Below are positions 9,677-20,093 of a stretch of 64,000 nucleotides of DNA, in pieces. Numbering within the stretch: the stretch's first letter is position 1; each line of letters begins with the position of its first letter. The DNA is taken from the NCBI RefSeq assembly GCF_002090175.1, contig NZ_BBRN01000003.1, forward strand, positions 868,001-932,000, in the 5' to 3' direction. A program made the position numbers and the translations under genes. A model generated the notes under the pieces. The model was not told the origin of the DNA. It saw nothing but the letters and a program-made list of their open reading frames with translations, and did no database searches. This DNA comes from Demequina sp. NBRC 110057. Its GTDB lineage: Bacteria; Actinomycetota; Actinomycetes; Actinomycetales; Demequinaceae.

Positions 9677-10702
9677 TCACGTTCCCGAGTAGGTGTGGAG
9701 ACCCTGGAAGACGAGGTTCACCACGGTGAAGTTCATGATCAGGGCCACGAAGCCGATGAGGGCGACCACCGCGCTGCGGCGTCCGGCCCAGCCCTGGGTG
9801 GTGCGGGCGTGCAGGTAGGCGGCGTAGATCACCCAGATGACGAAGGACCACACCTCCTTGGGGTCCCAACCCCAGTAACGGCCCCAGGCGTGCTCGGCCC
9901 ACACGGCGCCCGCCATGACGGTGAACGTCCACAGCACGAAGCCGACGGCGTGCAGGCGGAAGGCGAGGGCCTCAAGCCGCGCCGGCGAGGGAACGCCCTC
10001 GAGCCAGTTCCATCCCTTGAGGATCCGCACGTTGGCGTTGCGCCAGCGCACGCGCAGGCGGCGGAGGCCCCCCGTGGGCACAGCGGACAGCGGCTCGTCG
10101 CGGTAGTCGCGCATCAGCTGGAGCACCGTGGCGATGGCGCCGACGGTGAGGATGCCCGTCGCGATGATCGCGATCGAGACGTGGATGACCAGCCAGAACG
10201 ACTGAAGCGCAGGCATCAGGCCGGTCGATGCGTTGTACAGCACTGTCATCGCGAGGCCGAGTCCCAGGGTCGCGAAGCCGGTCACGCCCGGCGCGAGGTA
10301 GGACACGTCGCGACGCGACTGCACCACCAGGAACACGACGACGGCGACCCAGGTGCCGGTGATCGTGTACTCGTACATCGTCGACCACGGCACGTGGCCG
10401 GCCTCGATGCCGCGCGCCACGACTCCCACGCCCTGGAGCAGCGCTCCCATGATCATGGTCGAGCGGGCGATGCCGCGCGCCTTAGAGTGCACGTCGGCCC
10501 GACGGAAGGCCGATGCCGGGGAGGCCGCGGACTCGCCCGCGGTGGCGTCCTGGGAGCCGGCGGCGACAAGGCTGCGCTGTTTCTTGGCGGCCACCTTCGC
10601 ATCGGCCACCTTGGCCAGGTGCATCGAGGAGGCCACCATGGCGATCGCATAGAGCGCTGTCGCGCCCCACAGCGCGAGCCAGCTCAGGGACTGGGCGGTC
10701 AT
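9677..10702 (-). CDS. ccsB: CcsB (ResC), cytochrome c biogenesis haem-handling protein
   Basis: System II cytochrome c synthase subunit. The 341-residue membrane protein ends with the tryptophan-rich haem-binding signature WGRYWGWDPKEVWSFVIWV near residue 264, followed by conserved HARTTQGW; further histidines in helix-proximal loops should ligate haem. With ResB it forms the complex that moves haem across the membrane and attaches it to CxxCH apocytochromes. The ATG at 10702 overlaps the resB stop (ATGA); the region upstream of it in frame is resB shadow. It sits between resB and a GT4 gene. Confidence 0.94.
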   Translation of the reverse strand: MTAQSLSWLALWGATALYAIAMVASSMHLAKVADAKVAAKKQRSLVAAGSQDATAGESAASPASAFRRADVHSKARGIARSTMIMGALLQGVGVVARGIEAGHVPWSTMYEYTITGTWVAVVVFLVVQSRRDVSYLAPGVTGFATLGLGLAMTVLYNASTGLMPALQSFWLVIHVSIAIIATGILTVGAIATVLQLMRDYRDEPLSAVPTGGLRRLRVRWRNANVRILKGWNWLEGVPSPARLEALAFRLHAVGFVLWTFTVMAGAVWAEHAWGRYWGWDPKEVWSFVIWVIYAAYLHARTTQGWAGRRSAVVALIGFVALIMNFTVVNLVFQGLHTYSGT

Positions 10703-12336
10703 TCGTCGTCCTCCGGGGGGATCGAGGCGGGGCGGGGGCGGTCGCACGCGGCCGCGAGGGCGCGGTCGCGCTCGAGCGTTGCCCCCTGATCGTGCGGGGG
10801 CGACCACACGGCCACCGTGACCACTGTAGCCGCGGCGTCGGCGGCATCGGCCGTGGGCGCCGTCACCCACACGCGGCGGCGCGGGGCGAACAGGCTGGTG
10901 CCGAGGCCCAGCAGCGACGTCACCGCGAAGCCCAGCAGCCACGGCAGCGAGGGGTCGCGGCGCAGGTCGAACGCGGCGTAGCGCGGCAGGTCATTCCACG
11001 TCAGGGTGCCCATGCCGTCGGGCAGCTCCACCGTCTCGCCCGGGGTGAGCTCGAGGACCACGGGCTCGTCGTCCTCGTCGCGCACGGGGCTCAGCTGGCT
11101 CTCGTCGAGCGTGTAGACGTTCTGGGGGACGCCCTCGTCGAGGCCCAGGTCTCCCGTGTACATCTGCAGGTACATCACGGGGTTCTCGGCGTCGGGGAAG
11201 ATCGAGATCGCGTCGGCGCCCTCGCCCAGGGCGCTGGGAAGCAGGGTGCCCTTGAAGCCCATCTGCTCGCCCTCGGTCACGTCGGGGACCTTCACCACAC
11301 CGGTGGATGTGTACACGTCGTCCTGCGGGATGAACGGCACCGCTCCCTCGAAGGCGACGTTGCCCTCCGAGTCGGTGATGGTGAACGACGGCGCGTAGCC
11401 GTTGCCCTGCAGGTAGATCTTGGCGCCCTCGACCTGGATGGGGCGGTTCACTTGGGCCTCCACCTCGCGCGGCTCCTGGCCGGGCTCCGTGAGGGTCGCG
11501 TAGGCGGTGAAGCTGGTGGGCCTGCCGGTGGACTCCTCGAACTGCGCGTCGAGCTCGTCGAGCGTGAGGATCCACGGGTCGAGGTCGTCCTCGCTGAACA
11601 GCGCGCCGGCCGAGTACGTGTCGTAAGCGACGACGGCGTTCGTGAAGCTGCCGCCCTCGACGATGAGCGCCTGGCCGCGGTACGTCAGCAGCGAGCCCGC
11701 GGCGACCGACAGCAGGATCCCCACGAGCGACAGGTGGAACACCAGGTTGCCCAGCTCGCGCAGGTGGCCACGGTGTGCGGACAGCGCCAGCTGCGGCGCG
11801 CCGTCGGGGCCCGTGCGCTCGTCGACACGCACCCGGTGGCCGGTGAGCCACCGCCACGGAGCGGGGCCACGGCCGGTGAGCTCGGAGCGGGCGGCGGCCA
11901 CGGCATCGGCCGGGCTGAGGGGCGAGGTCTCCGTGACGGGCGCGTAGCGATCCAGGCGCGACGGTGCGGCGGGGACCTCCGCGCGCAGCTCGCGCCAGTA
12001 GACGGCGACGCGGGGGATGATGCAGCCGATGAGCGACGCGAACAGCAGCAGGTAGATCGCCGTGAACCAGGCCGAGCCGAAGACGTCGAGGAAGCCGAGG
12101 CGGTCCAGCAGCGGACCCCAGAACTCGTGCTCGTCGATGAAGGCCTGCGTGTCGGACACACTGTGCGGCCACTGGGGAAGGACCGAGCCGGGGATGGCCG
12201 CGAGCGCCAGGATCAGCAGCAGGATGAGGGCCACGCGCATCGAGGTGACCTGGCGCCAGATCCAGCGCAGCCAGCCGCGCAGGCCCAGGCGAGGCATGTC
12301 GCGGTAGGCGTAGTTGTCGATCTTCACGCGCGCCAT
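10699..12336 (-). CDS. resB: ResB-like cytochrome c biogenesis protein
   Basis: 545-residue partner of CcsB in System II cytochrome c maturation. Four membrane helices can be seen: three near the N terminus (VALILLLILALAAIPGSVLP, WFTAIYLLLFASLIGCIIPR and LVFHLSLVGILLSVAAGSLL) and one near the C terminus (PWLLGFAVTSLLGLGTSLF) around a large extracytoplasmic domain of about 300 residues. The N-terminal start MARVKIDN at ATG 12336 shares one base with the ccdA stop (TGATG). The last 50 residues are Pro/Ala-rich and end in EDDE. Operon order is phosphatase-resA-ccdA-resB-ccsB. Confidence 0.93.
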   Translation of the reverse strand: MARVKIDNYAYRDMPRLGLRGWLRWIWRQVTSMRVALILLLILALAAIPGSVLPQWPHSVSDTQAFIDEHEFWGPLLDRLGFLDVFGSAWFTAIYLLLFASLIGCIIPRVAVYWRELRAEVPAAPSRLDRYAPVTETSPLSPADAVAAARSELTGRGPAPWRWLTGHRVRVDERTGPDGAPQLALSAHRGHLRELGNLVFHLSLVGILLSVAAGSLLTYRGQALIVEGGSFTNAVVAYDTYSAGALFSEDDLDPWILTLDELDAQFEESTGRPTSFTAYATLTEPGQEPREVEAQVNRPIQVEGAKIYLQGNGYAPSFTITDSEGNVAFEGAVPFIPQDDVYTSTGVVKVPDVTEGEQMGFKGTLLPSALGEGADAISIFPDAENPVMYLQMYTGDLGLDEGVPQNVYTLDESQLSPVRDEDDEPVVLELTPGETVELPDGMGTLTWNDLPRYAAFDLRRDPSLPWLLGFAVTSLLGLGTSLFAPRRRVWVTAPTADAADAAATVVTVAVWSPPHDQGATLERDRALAAACDRPRPASIPPEDDE

Positions 12337-13094
12337 CAGATGGCCGTCCAATATCCGTCGATCCAGCCCTGCAGGTGGCCGGTCACGGTGCCCCACAGGC
12401 CCGTCACCAACATGACGCCCAGGATGACCAGCATCGAGCCTCCGATGAGTTGCAGCGCGCGGCGGTGGCGGCGCAGCCACCCCAGCACCGCGCCCGAGCG
12501 CTCAAACCAGATGGCGAGCGCGAGGAAGGGAAGCCCGAGCCCCAGGCAGTAGGCGACCGCGAGGGTCGCCCCGCGGCCGGCGGTGCCCTCGTTGAGCCCG
12601 AGCGCGAGGACGGCCGACAGCGTGGGGCCGATGCACGGGGTCCAGCCGAGCCCGAAGGTGATGCCGAGCAGCGGGGCGCCGGCGAGGCCCGCCTTGGGGC
12701 TCACGTGCAGCCGGCGCTCGTTCTGCAGGAACGGCACGGCGCCCATGAAGGCGAGGCCGAGCAGGATGACGAGGACGCCGAGCACGCGCGTGATGATGTC
12801 GAGCTGCTGCTGGGACAGCGCCCCGGCGGTCGACACGATGATGCTGAGCGTGACGAACACCGCCGTGAAGCCGGCGATGAAGAGCAGGACGCCGAGGATC
12901 AGCTTGGGGCGGCTTGCCTTGCCGGTGCCGCCCGTGCCCGCCATGCCAGAGACGTACCCGAGGTAGCCGGGCACGAGGGGCACGACGCAGGGCGAGGCGA
13001 AACTCACGAGTCCCGCGAGGATCGCGATGGGGATCGCCGCGAGCAGGGAGCCGGTGAGGACCTGCCCCGACAGGCTCGAGGCGGCGACGATCAC
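12336..13094 (-). CDS. ccdA: CcdA, thiol-disulfide electron transfer membrane protein
   Basis: DsbD-core protein that passes reducing equivalents from cytoplasmic thioredoxin across the membrane to the extracytoplasmic ResA-like protein. The 252-residue product has about six helices and both conserved cysteine motifs: FASPCVVPLVPGYLGYVSG near residue 26 and FGLGWTPCIGPTLSAVL near residue 146. The start GTG at 13092-13094 overlaps the resA stop as GTGA. The upstream open frame is resA shadow. Its place between resA and resB is the standard actinobacterial arrangement. Confidence 0.95.
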   Translation of the reverse strand: MIVAASSLSGQVLTGSLLAAIPIAILAGLVSFASPCVVPLVPGYLGYVSGMAGTGGTGKASRPKLILGVLLFIAGFTAVFVTLSIIVSTAGALSQQQLDIITRVLGVLVILLGLAFMGAVPFLQNERRLHVSPKAGLAGAPLLGITFGLGWTPCIGPTLSAVLALGLNEGTAGRGATLAVAYCLGLGLPFLALAIWFERSGAVLGWLRRHRRALQLIGGSMLVILGVMLVTGLWGTVTGHLQGWIDGYWTAI

Positions 13095-13657
13095 TCGGCG
13101 GCCCCCGCGGCGTCGACGAGGGACTCGAGGGTCGAGGCCTCGACGCGGCCGACGGCGCGCGCGGCCACCCTGCCCTCGGCGTCCAGCACGAGGGTGGTGG
13201 GGACGGCGTTGATGGCGACAAGGCCCTGCAGCTGCGCGGTGGCCTTGCCGTCGGAGTCGTCGATGCTGGGGTACTCGACCGAGAAGGTGCGTTGGAAGGC
13301 CTCGGCGGTGCCGGCATCGTCGCGGGAGTTGACGCCGATGAGCTGGACGTCGTCGCGGGCGTCGAGCTCGACGAGCTCGGGCGCCTCCGCGCGGCACGGC
13401 GGGCAGGAGGCGTACCAGGTGTTGACCAGCACCACCTGGCCGCGGAAGTCCTCGACGTCGACGGCGCCACCCTCGAAGGAGGTCCCCGTCAGCTCGAGCG
13501 GTTCGCCGCGCTCACCCTCGGCCCACTCCGTGACGGTGCCGTCACCGGAGACGTAGCCCGGGGACTCCTCGGCGTCGCCCGGCGCGCAGCCCGCGAGCCA
13601 CAGCACGACGGCCACCAGGATCGCGGCGAGGATCACGTACCGCGCGGACCGCCTCAC
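13091..13657 (-). CDS. resA: ResA-like thioredoxin-fold lipoprotein
   Basis: 188-residue extracytoplasmic thioredoxin-like protein that keeps apocytochrome c cysteines reduced for haem attachment. A short signal sequence ends in the lipobox LAGC near residue 20. The redox site is WYASCPPCRAEAPEL near residue 80 (CPPC), and the conserved cis-Pro lies in AVPTTLVLD. The GTG start at 13655-13657 overlaps the phosphatase stop as GTGA; the open frame above it is Arg-rich and is phosphatase shadow. Its reductant should be CcdA, encoded next. Confidence 0.93.
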   Translation of the reverse strand: MRRSARYVILAAILVAVVLWLAGCAPGDAEESPGYVSGDGTVTEWAEGERGEPLELTGTSFEGGAVDVEDFRGQVVLVNTWYASCPPCRAEAPELVELDARDDVQLIGVNSRDDAGTAEAFQRTFSVEYPSIDDSDGKATAQLQGLVAINAVPTTLVLDAEGRVAARAVGRVEASTLESLVDAAGAAE

Positions 13658-14274
13658 TTGGGCACCTCGATATGCGCCGCGGGCTCCGCGTAGCTCATGG
13701 CGACGGGCTCGCCGTCGCGGATGTCGAAGCTCGTGAGGGACGCGAGGCCGCACTGGCGCGAGCGCGGGTCGTGAAGGAAGCGGCGCTTCTCGAACTCCAT
13801 GCGCGCCACCCAGATGGGCAGCTGGTGGCTGACCATGACGGTGTCGCCGTCGGGGTTCGCCGCGGCGGCGTCACGAATCGCTGCCCACATGCGGTCGCGC
13901 TGCTCGGTGTACGGCTCGCCCCACGACGGCTTCCACGGGTTGCGCAGCAGCCACCAGTTGCGCGGGTGCAGGAAGTCCTTGGCGCCCGACTGCAGCACGG
14001 TGCCCTCGTAGGCGTTGAGCGCCTCGATGAGCCGCTCGTCGGTCGCGATCTCCAGGCCGTAGGCGTCGGCGACGGGCTGCGCGGTCTGCTGGGCGCGCAG
14101 CAACGGCGACGCGACGACGCGGGTCACGGGGACCTCGCGGGCGCGCAGATCGTCGGCGACCGCGCGGGCCATCGCCTGTCCCGCGTCCGACAGCCGGAAC
14201 TCGGGGAGGCGCCCGTAGAGCACCTTGTCCGGGTTGTGGACGTGGCCGTGGCGCAGAAGGTGAACGACGGGCAT
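13654..14274 (-). CDS. histidine phosphatase family protein
   Basis: 206-residue phosphoglycerate-mutase-like phosphatase. The phosphohistidine motif is LLRHGHVHNPDKVLYGR at residue 6, the second arginine is in VVASPLLRAQQTAQ, and the second catalytic histidine is in VMVSHQLPIW near residue 150. Substrate is unknown. ATG 14274 is preferred over a GTG at 14289 because GAGG lies just before it. It is the first gene of the run that continues into the cytochrome c maturation genes with a 4-base overlap; such phosphatases are often found at this spot in actinobacteria. Confidence 0.9.
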   Translation of the reverse strand: MPVVHLLRHGHVHNPDKVLYGRLPEFRLSDAGQAMARAVADDLRAREVPVTRVVASPLLRAQQTAQPVADAYGLEIATDERLIEALNAYEGTVLQSGAKDFLHPRNWWLLRNPWKPSWGEPYTEQRDRMWAAIRDAAAANPDGDTVMVSHQLPIWVARMEFEKRRFLHDPRSRQCGLASLTSFDIRDGEPVAMSYAEPAAHIEVPK

Positions 14275-14317
14275 GGCCTCTATTGTCACCCACGCGCGCG
14301 GGTGCGCGGCACGCTCG

Positions 14318-14557
14318 TCAGCGGCGCTTCAGCGCCGCCTTGACGCGAGCCTCGTCGATGCGCCAAAACCCCACCACGGCATCGTCCACCGTCACCACGG
14401 GAATCTGCTCGCCAAAGCGCTCGGTGAGCACGGCATCGGCCGAGATGTCGACCTCATCCCAGGCGACCTTGCGGCCGCACGCGGCGGCCACCACGGGCCG
14501 CGCCTCGTCGCACAGGTGGCATCCGGGACGGGTATACAGGACGACTCGGGCGGGCAT
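14318..14557 (-). CDS. glutaredoxin-like protein
   Basis: 79-residue thioredoxin-fold protein. The redox centre is TRPGCHLCDEARPV (CHLC) near residue 13, and the conserved cis-Pro is in QIPVVTVDD. The CxLC form and the small size fit the DUF836 glutaredoxin-like family. It is 43 bases upstream of the phosphatase gene on the same strand, so it may belong to the redox/cytochrome c operon. Stop TGA at 14318-14320; start ATG at 14557. Confidence 0.88.
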   Translation of the reverse strand: MPARVVLYTRPGCHLCDEARPVVAAACGRKVAWDEVDISADAVLTERFGEQIPVVTVDDAVVGFWRIDEARVKAALKRR

Positions 14558-14609
14558 CTGGTCAGGATAGGGGTGCGGGCCGATGCGGCGTCGCTAGAGT
14601 GGGACGGTG

Positions 14610-15467
14610 ATGGCCGGCGACGCGCATGAGACGAGCCCCGCGACGGTGGCGGCGTTCTTCGACGTCGACAACACCGTCATCCGCGGGGGCGCCGCCTTCC
14701 ACGTGGTGCGCATCTTCAAGCGCCACGGATTCTTCTCCAACCGGGACCTGCTGCGGTTCGGCTGGTCGCAGGTGAAATACCTGCTCTTCGGCGAGGCCGC
14801 GGTGCCGATGGACGAGCTGCGCGAGGAGGCGATGTCCTTCGTCAAGGGCCGCTCCACCGCGGAGATCCAGGCCGTCGCCGAGCAGGTCTACGACGAGTTC
14901 CTCGCCCTGCGGGTCTACCCCGGCACCAAGGCCATCATCGACGAGCACCTGGCTCAGGGCCACGAGGTGTGGTTCGTGACCGCCTCCCCCGTCGAGGTCG
15001 GCTCGCTCGTGGCGCACCGGCTGGGGGCCACGGGGGCGCTGGGGACGGTCGCCGAGCACATCGACGGGTTCTACACCGGCCGGCTCGACGGCGAGTTCCT
15101 CCACAAGGGAGTCAAGGCCGTGGCGGTGCGGGCACTGGCCGAGGAGCGGGGCATCGACTTGGCGGCATCGTCGGCCTACGGCGACTCGCACAACGACATC
15201 CCGATGCTGTCCGTCGTGGGCCATGCGTGCGCCATCAACCCCGACACGGCACTGCGGCGCCACGCCGTCGAGTCCGGCTGGGGCATCGAGGAGTTCCGGC
15301 GCCGCCGCAAGAACGGCCGCCGCGGGATCGTCCGCTCCACCGTCACCGGTGGCGTGTGGGCCACTCTCGTGGTCGCACGCGGCGTGAAGGCGCTGCTGTG
15401 CGCGCCGTTCAAGGCGCTCCGGTCGGGTTCGCGCAGGGCCAAGGGCGACGACGCGACTCAGGTGTAG
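14610..15467 (+). CDS. HAD-IB family phosphatase
   Basis: 285-residue HAD hydrolase of the SerB-like IB subfamily. Motif I is FFDVDNTVIRGG (nucleophile Asp in DVDNT), motif II is the Thr in WFVTASPVEV, the motif III lysine is in LHKGVKA and motif IV is YGDSHNDIPML. The insertion between motifs I and II is alpha-helical as in this group. Substrate not predictable; relatives include phosphoserine- and phospholipid-related phosphatases. A C-terminal hydrophobic stretch (GGVWATLVVARGVKALL) followed by a basic tail could hold it at the membrane. GTG 14607 directly before the ATG is an equally possible start. Confidence 0.88.
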   Translation: MAGDAHETSPATVAAFFDVDNTVIRGGAAFHVVRIFKRHGFFSNRDLLRFGWSQVKYLLFGEAAVPMDELREEAMSFVKGRSTAEIQAVAEQVYDEFLALRVYPGTKAIIDEHLAQGHEVWFVTASPVEVGSLVAHRLGATGALGTVAEHIDGFYTGRLDGEFLHKGVKAVAVRALAEERGIDLAASSAYGDSHNDIPMLSVVGHACAINPDTALRRHAVESGWGIEEFRRRRKNGRRGIVRSTVTGGVWATLVVARGVKALLCAPFKALRSGSRRAKGDDATQV

Positions 15468-15583
15468 ACGGCGCGCGCTGTCGTGCGCGCTGCGCCTGGC
15501 GCCCGCAGCTCGCCGGCGCGCCCGCGGCTCACTCGCGCCCCCACAGCTCCTGGTGGCCCCTTTTGCGGCGTGTCGGCGCGCTA

Positions 15584-15613
15584 CCTGCCGCACATGCGGC
15601 CATTTGCGGCAGG
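15584..15613. terminator. 9-bp hairpin downstream of the HAD gene
   Basis: CCTGCCGCA (15584-15592) pairs perfectly with TGCGGCAGG (15605-15613) across a 12-base loop. It lies between the convergent HAD phosphatase and bS22 genes and could end the plus-strand transcript. There is no clear T-run. Confidence 0.45.
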
Positions 15614-15697
15614 GGGTGGGGCGTGGGGGTGCCGCCGCATCGGCCAGACACACGAACGCCCGCGCCACCTGACGGTGACACGGGCGCGTGACGTGCG

Positions 15698-15714
15698 GCC
15701 GGGGCTGACCCGGC
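15698..15714 (-). terminator. hairpin just after bS22
   Basis: GCCGGG (15698-15703) and CCCGGC (15709-15714) form a 6-bp GC stem with a 5-base loop, seven bases beyond the bS22 stop. Likely terminator for the minus-strand bS22 transcript. Confidence 0.5.
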
Positions 15715-15720
15715 GGGACG

Positions 15721-15819
15721 TTACTTCTTGTTGCGGCGCTGGTGGCGCGTCTTACGAAGCAGCTTGCGGTGCTTCTTCTTCGACATGCGCTTGCGACGCT
15801 TCTTGATGACGGATCCCAC
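15721..15819 (-). CDS. 30S ribosomal protein bS22
   Basis: A 32-residue, extremely basic protein, [20 protein letters not shown] followed by [12 protein letters not shown]. This is essentially the actinobacterial small-subunit protein bS22 (the AURKAIP1/COX24-domain protein found on mycobacterial 30S subunits). The start is a GTG at 15817-15819, preceded by GAGGTAGG at a good distance; the stop is TAA at 15721-15723. It follows the HTH gene on the same strand by 67 bases, a pairing that is common in actinobacteria. Confidence 0.93.
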   Translation of the reverse strand: MGSVIKKRRKRMSKKKHRKLLRKTRHQRRNKK

Positions 15820-15886
15820 GGAACCTACCTCGAATCGTTAACGGTGCTACGGCGTCCAGTGCGCGCTGGACGCGACAGACGAGGAC

Positions 15887-16123
15887 CTAGCCTACCGTGC
15901 CGGAGCGGCGCTCGTCACTCTGGCCCGAAAAGCCCTCGTAACCGGCCTGCTCCATGAACTGCTCGACGGCGGCGCGGGGCACGCGGTACGAGCGTCCAAA
16001 CTGCACGGCGGGGATCTCGCCGGCGTGAATCCAGCGGTAGACCGTCATGCGCGACACACGCAGCAGCTCAGCCACCTCGGCCACGGTGAGGAAGGTGGTC
16101 CTCGCGGCCCCGTTGTCAGCCAT
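15887..16123 (-). CDS. excisionase-family (MerR-like) helix-turn-helix protein
   Basis: 78-residue DNA-binding protein made of a single winged HTH: FLTVAEVAELLRVSRMTVYR, then WIHAGEIPAVQFGRSYRVP and an alpha-helical end. This fits the excisionase/helix_turn_helix_17 family, where the wing carries the RxYRVPR pattern. No phage genes are nearby, so it is better seen as a small chromosomal regulator than an excisionase. ATG 16123 has GGGAGAAAG upstream; the much longer open frame above it (to 17122) is trkH shadow. Its constant neighbour downstream is bS22. Confidence 0.87.
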   Translation of the reverse strand: MADNGAARTTFLTVAEVAELLRVSRMTVYRWIHAGEIPAVQFGRSYRVPRAAVEQFMEQAGYEGFSGQSDERRSGTVG

Positions 16124-16309
16124 GCAGTCTTTCTCCCCTCGAAGGATCTCCGGCTGCTCTATCGGCCGAACCCTGCCTCTACTGTAGGGGCAGAAGTGAC
16201 AGTTGTGAAGTAAGTGAAAACGGCCGATGATGTGAAGGACGGGGCGCGGGCAGGCTCGCGCCCGCGCGAGGCCGCCCGCACGGGTCGGTGGGCGTGACGA
16301 AGGGGATCC

Positions 16310-17683
16310 ATGGAGAGGCTGCGCGGAGTGAAGTCCGCCATGGGCGAGGCGTTCTCCCGCTCGGCGCTCCGCTCCCCCGCGAGGCTCGCGCTCGGCTCGT
16401 TCGCCCTGGTGATCCTCCTGTTCGCGGGGCTGCTGTCGCTGCCGTTCGCCACCGCTGACGGGCACCGCGCGCCCTTCATTGACGCGCTGTTCACCGCCAC
16501 GTCCGCCGTCTGCGTCACCGGCCTGACGACCGTCGACACCGGCACCTACTGGTCCGGCTGGGGCCTCGCGATCATTGCCACGGGCATCAAGGTCGGCGGC
16601 CTGGGAATCATGACGCTCGCGTCCCTCATCGGCCTCGCCGTGTCCCGCCGCCTGGGCCTCACCCAGCGCCTGCTCGCCGCGGGCGAGGCGCGCGCGGCCG
16701 GGCTTGGCGACCTGCGCTCGCTGCTGCGCACCGTCATCGTCGTGTCGTTCTCGGTGGAGATCGCGATCGCCCTCATCCTCATCCCGCGCTTCCTGACGCT
16801 GGACTACGGGGTGGGCCGCTCCATCGGCTACTCGTTCTTCTACGGCATCTCCGCGTTCAACAACGCCGGCTTCAGCCCCGACCCCGTGGGCCTGTACCCG
16901 TACTCGCACGACTTCTGGATCCTGGTGCCGCTGGGCCTGGGCGTCCTGATCGGCGCACTCGGCTACCCCGTGTACCTCAATCTGGTGCGCAACTGGCGAC
17001 GCCCGCGCACCTGGTCGCTGCACACCAAGCTCACACTGGTGATGGTGGGCTCGCTCATGGTCATCTCCGCGGGGCTGCTCGCCATCTTCGAGTGGTCCAA
17101 CCCGGCGACGCTCGGCGCGCACTCCACCGCGGACACGCTGGGCAACATCTTCTTCCAGTCCATCAACCAGCGCTCGGGCGGCTTCGCGTCGTTCGATATC
17201 GGTGAGGCGCGCGAGCAGACCTGGCTCCTCGAGGACGTACTGATGTTCATCGGTGGCGGCTCGGGATCGACGGCCGGCGGTATCCGCGTCACCACTGTCG
17301 CGGTCCTGCTGCTCGCGATCATGGCGGAGGCCCGCGGTCGCCGCGACATGGAGGCCTTCGGCAAGCGCGTAGGCACCGAGGTGCTGCGCGGCGCGGTCGC
17401 CGTCACCATCATCGGCATCGCGATCGTCGTGGTCGGCACCACGGTGTTCATGGCCCAGACGGGCATCCCGCTGGACAGGTCGCTGTACGAGGTCATCTCC
17501 GCGTACGCGACGTGCGGCCTGACCACCGGCATCACGGGCGACCTGCCGGACGATGCCAAGATCACCCTGATCGTCATGATGTACGTCGGCCGCGTGGGAT
17601 CCATGACGATCGCGGCGGCGCTAGCGTTGAACAAGCAGCGGCGCGTGATCCGCTACCCGTCAGAAAGGCCCCTCATTGGCTAG
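16310..17683 (+). CDS. TrkH/KtrB-type potassium uptake channel subunit
   Basis: 457-residue membrane protein with the four-fold M1-P-M2 architecture of the Trk/Ktr/HKT family. The four selectivity-filter turns can be picked out as SAVCVTGLTT near residue 62, SAFNNAGFS near 182, NQRSGGFAS near 287 and ATCGLTTG near 402. It moves K+ (with Na+ or H+ in relatives) under control of the cytoplasmic RCK protein encoded next. The last eight bases overlap the TTG-started trkA gene, so the two are one operon. Confidence 0.94.
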   Translation: MERLRGVKSAMGEAFSRSALRSPARLALGSFALVILLFAGLLSLPFATADGHRAPFIDALFTATSAVCVTGLTTVDTGTYWSGWGLAIIATGIKVGGLGIMTLASLIGLAVSRRLGLTQRLLAAGEARAAGLGDLRSLLRTVIVVSFSVEIAIALILIPRFLTLDYGVGRSIGYSFFYGISAFNNAGFSPDPVGLYPYSHDFWILVPLGLGVLIGALGYPVYLNLVRNWRRPRTWSLHTKLTLVMVGSLMVISAGLLAIFEWSNPATLGAHSTADTLGNIFFQSINQRSGGFASFDIGEAREQTWLLEDVLMFIGGGSGSTAGGIRVTTVAVLLLAIMAEARGRRDMEAFGKRVGTEVLRGAVAVTIIGIAIVVVGTTVFMAQTGIPLDRSLYEVISAYATCGLTTGITGDLPDDAKITLIVMMYVGRVGSMTIAAALALNKQRRVIRYPSERPLIG

Positions 17684-18341
17684 CAACCTGTCCACCGCAT
17701 CGGGCGTGCTTGTGATTGGCATGGGCCGGTTCGGCACGGCGCTCGCCGACACCCTCGACTCGATGGACGTCGAGGTGCTCGCCGTGGAGCGCGACGCCGC
17801 GCGCGTGGAGCGTCTCTCGAAGCGCCTTCCCGTGGTCGAGGCCGATGCCGCCGACCCCCGCGCGCTCGAGCAGATCGGGGCCAAGGACTTCTCCGCCGCC
17901 GTGGTGGGCGTGGGCACCTCGCTCGAGGCCTCCGTGCTCATCACCGGCAACCTGGTCGACATGGGCATGCAGGAGATCTGGGCCAAGGCCATCTCGGACG
18001 AGCACGCGCGCATCCTGCGGCGCATCGGCGCCCACCACGTGGTGCTTCCCGAGTCGCAGGCCGGCGTGCGCGTGGCCCACTCGGTGGGCGGCAAGATGCT
18101 CGACTACATCGAGATCGACGAGGGCTTCACCATCGTCAAGATGACTCCCCCGCAGGAGACCCACAACTTCTCGCTCGCGGACCTCAACCTGCGCGGCAAG
18201 TACGGCATCCAGGTGATCGGCGTCATGTCGCCCGGCGGCGAGTTCGAGTACGGCTCGAAGGGCACCGTCATCCACGCCGACGACCTGCTGGTGGTCGGTG
18301 GCGACGGCGACCTCGTCGAGCGCTTCGCGCAGCGGCCGTAA
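17676..18341 (+). CDS. TrkA/KtrA-type NAD-binding regulatory subunit
   Basis: 221-residue RCK protein that gates the TrkH channel. The N-terminal Rossmann domain begins VLVIGMGRFGTALADTLDSM (GxGxxG), with the adenosine-binding acid in VLAVERD; the C-terminal RCK_C domain runs from about residue 140 (FSLADLNLRGKYGIQVIGVM) to DDLLVVGGDGDLVERF. The start is TTG at 17676, inside the trkH end, with AGAAAGG about 10 bases upstream. Convergent with gdhA. Confidence 0.93.
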   Translation: MASNLSTASGVLVIGMGRFGTALADTLDSMDVEVLAVERDAARVERLSKRLPVVEADAADPRALEQIGAKDFSAAVVGVGTSLEASVLITGNLVDMGMQEIWAKAISDEHARILRRIGAHHVVLPESQAGVRVAHSVGGKMLDYIEIDEGFTIVKMTPPQETHNFSLADLNLRGKYGIQVIGVMSPGGEFEYGSKGTVIHADDLLVVGGDGDLVERFAQRP

Positions 18342-18345
18342 CCCC

Positions 18346-18448
18346 GTCCGTGTGGCCCACGCGTGGGACGCGTGCGGCTGATGTGACTCCAGGGAATGCC
18401 ACACCCGCCCCACGCGCCACTGGCGTCCCAGCCGTGGGCCACACGGAC
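18346..18448. terminator. long inverted repeat between trkA and gdhA
   Basis: A 25-base arm at 18346-18370 (begins GTCCGTGTGGCCCACG) is matched by its reverse complement at 18424-18448 (CCGTGGGCCACACGGAC at the end), 23 of 25 pairs, with about 53 bases between. It starts five bases after the trkA stop and ends 10 bases before the gdhA stop, so it probably serves both genes as a terminator, though the long loop is unusual. Confidence 0.6.
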
Positions 18449-18458
18449 CGCGGGGTGG

Positions 18459-20007
<1,549 letters not shown>

Positions 20008-20093
20008 GGGCTCCTCCTCATGACGGCGTTTCCCGGCGCGGGTGCGCGCGGGCGAGGCCAGGGTACTCGGTGCCCCGGGCGGTGCGTGCCGAC

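Noticed and set aside
15468-15720. Possible RNA gene between the HAD and bS22 genes
   Set aside because: Only terminator-like hairpins were found; no promoter or known RNA motif.
15887-16123. Excisionase-like gene as a sign of a prophage or integrative element
   Set aside because: No integrase, attachment repeats or phage genes nearby; the gene is a normal neighbour of bS22.
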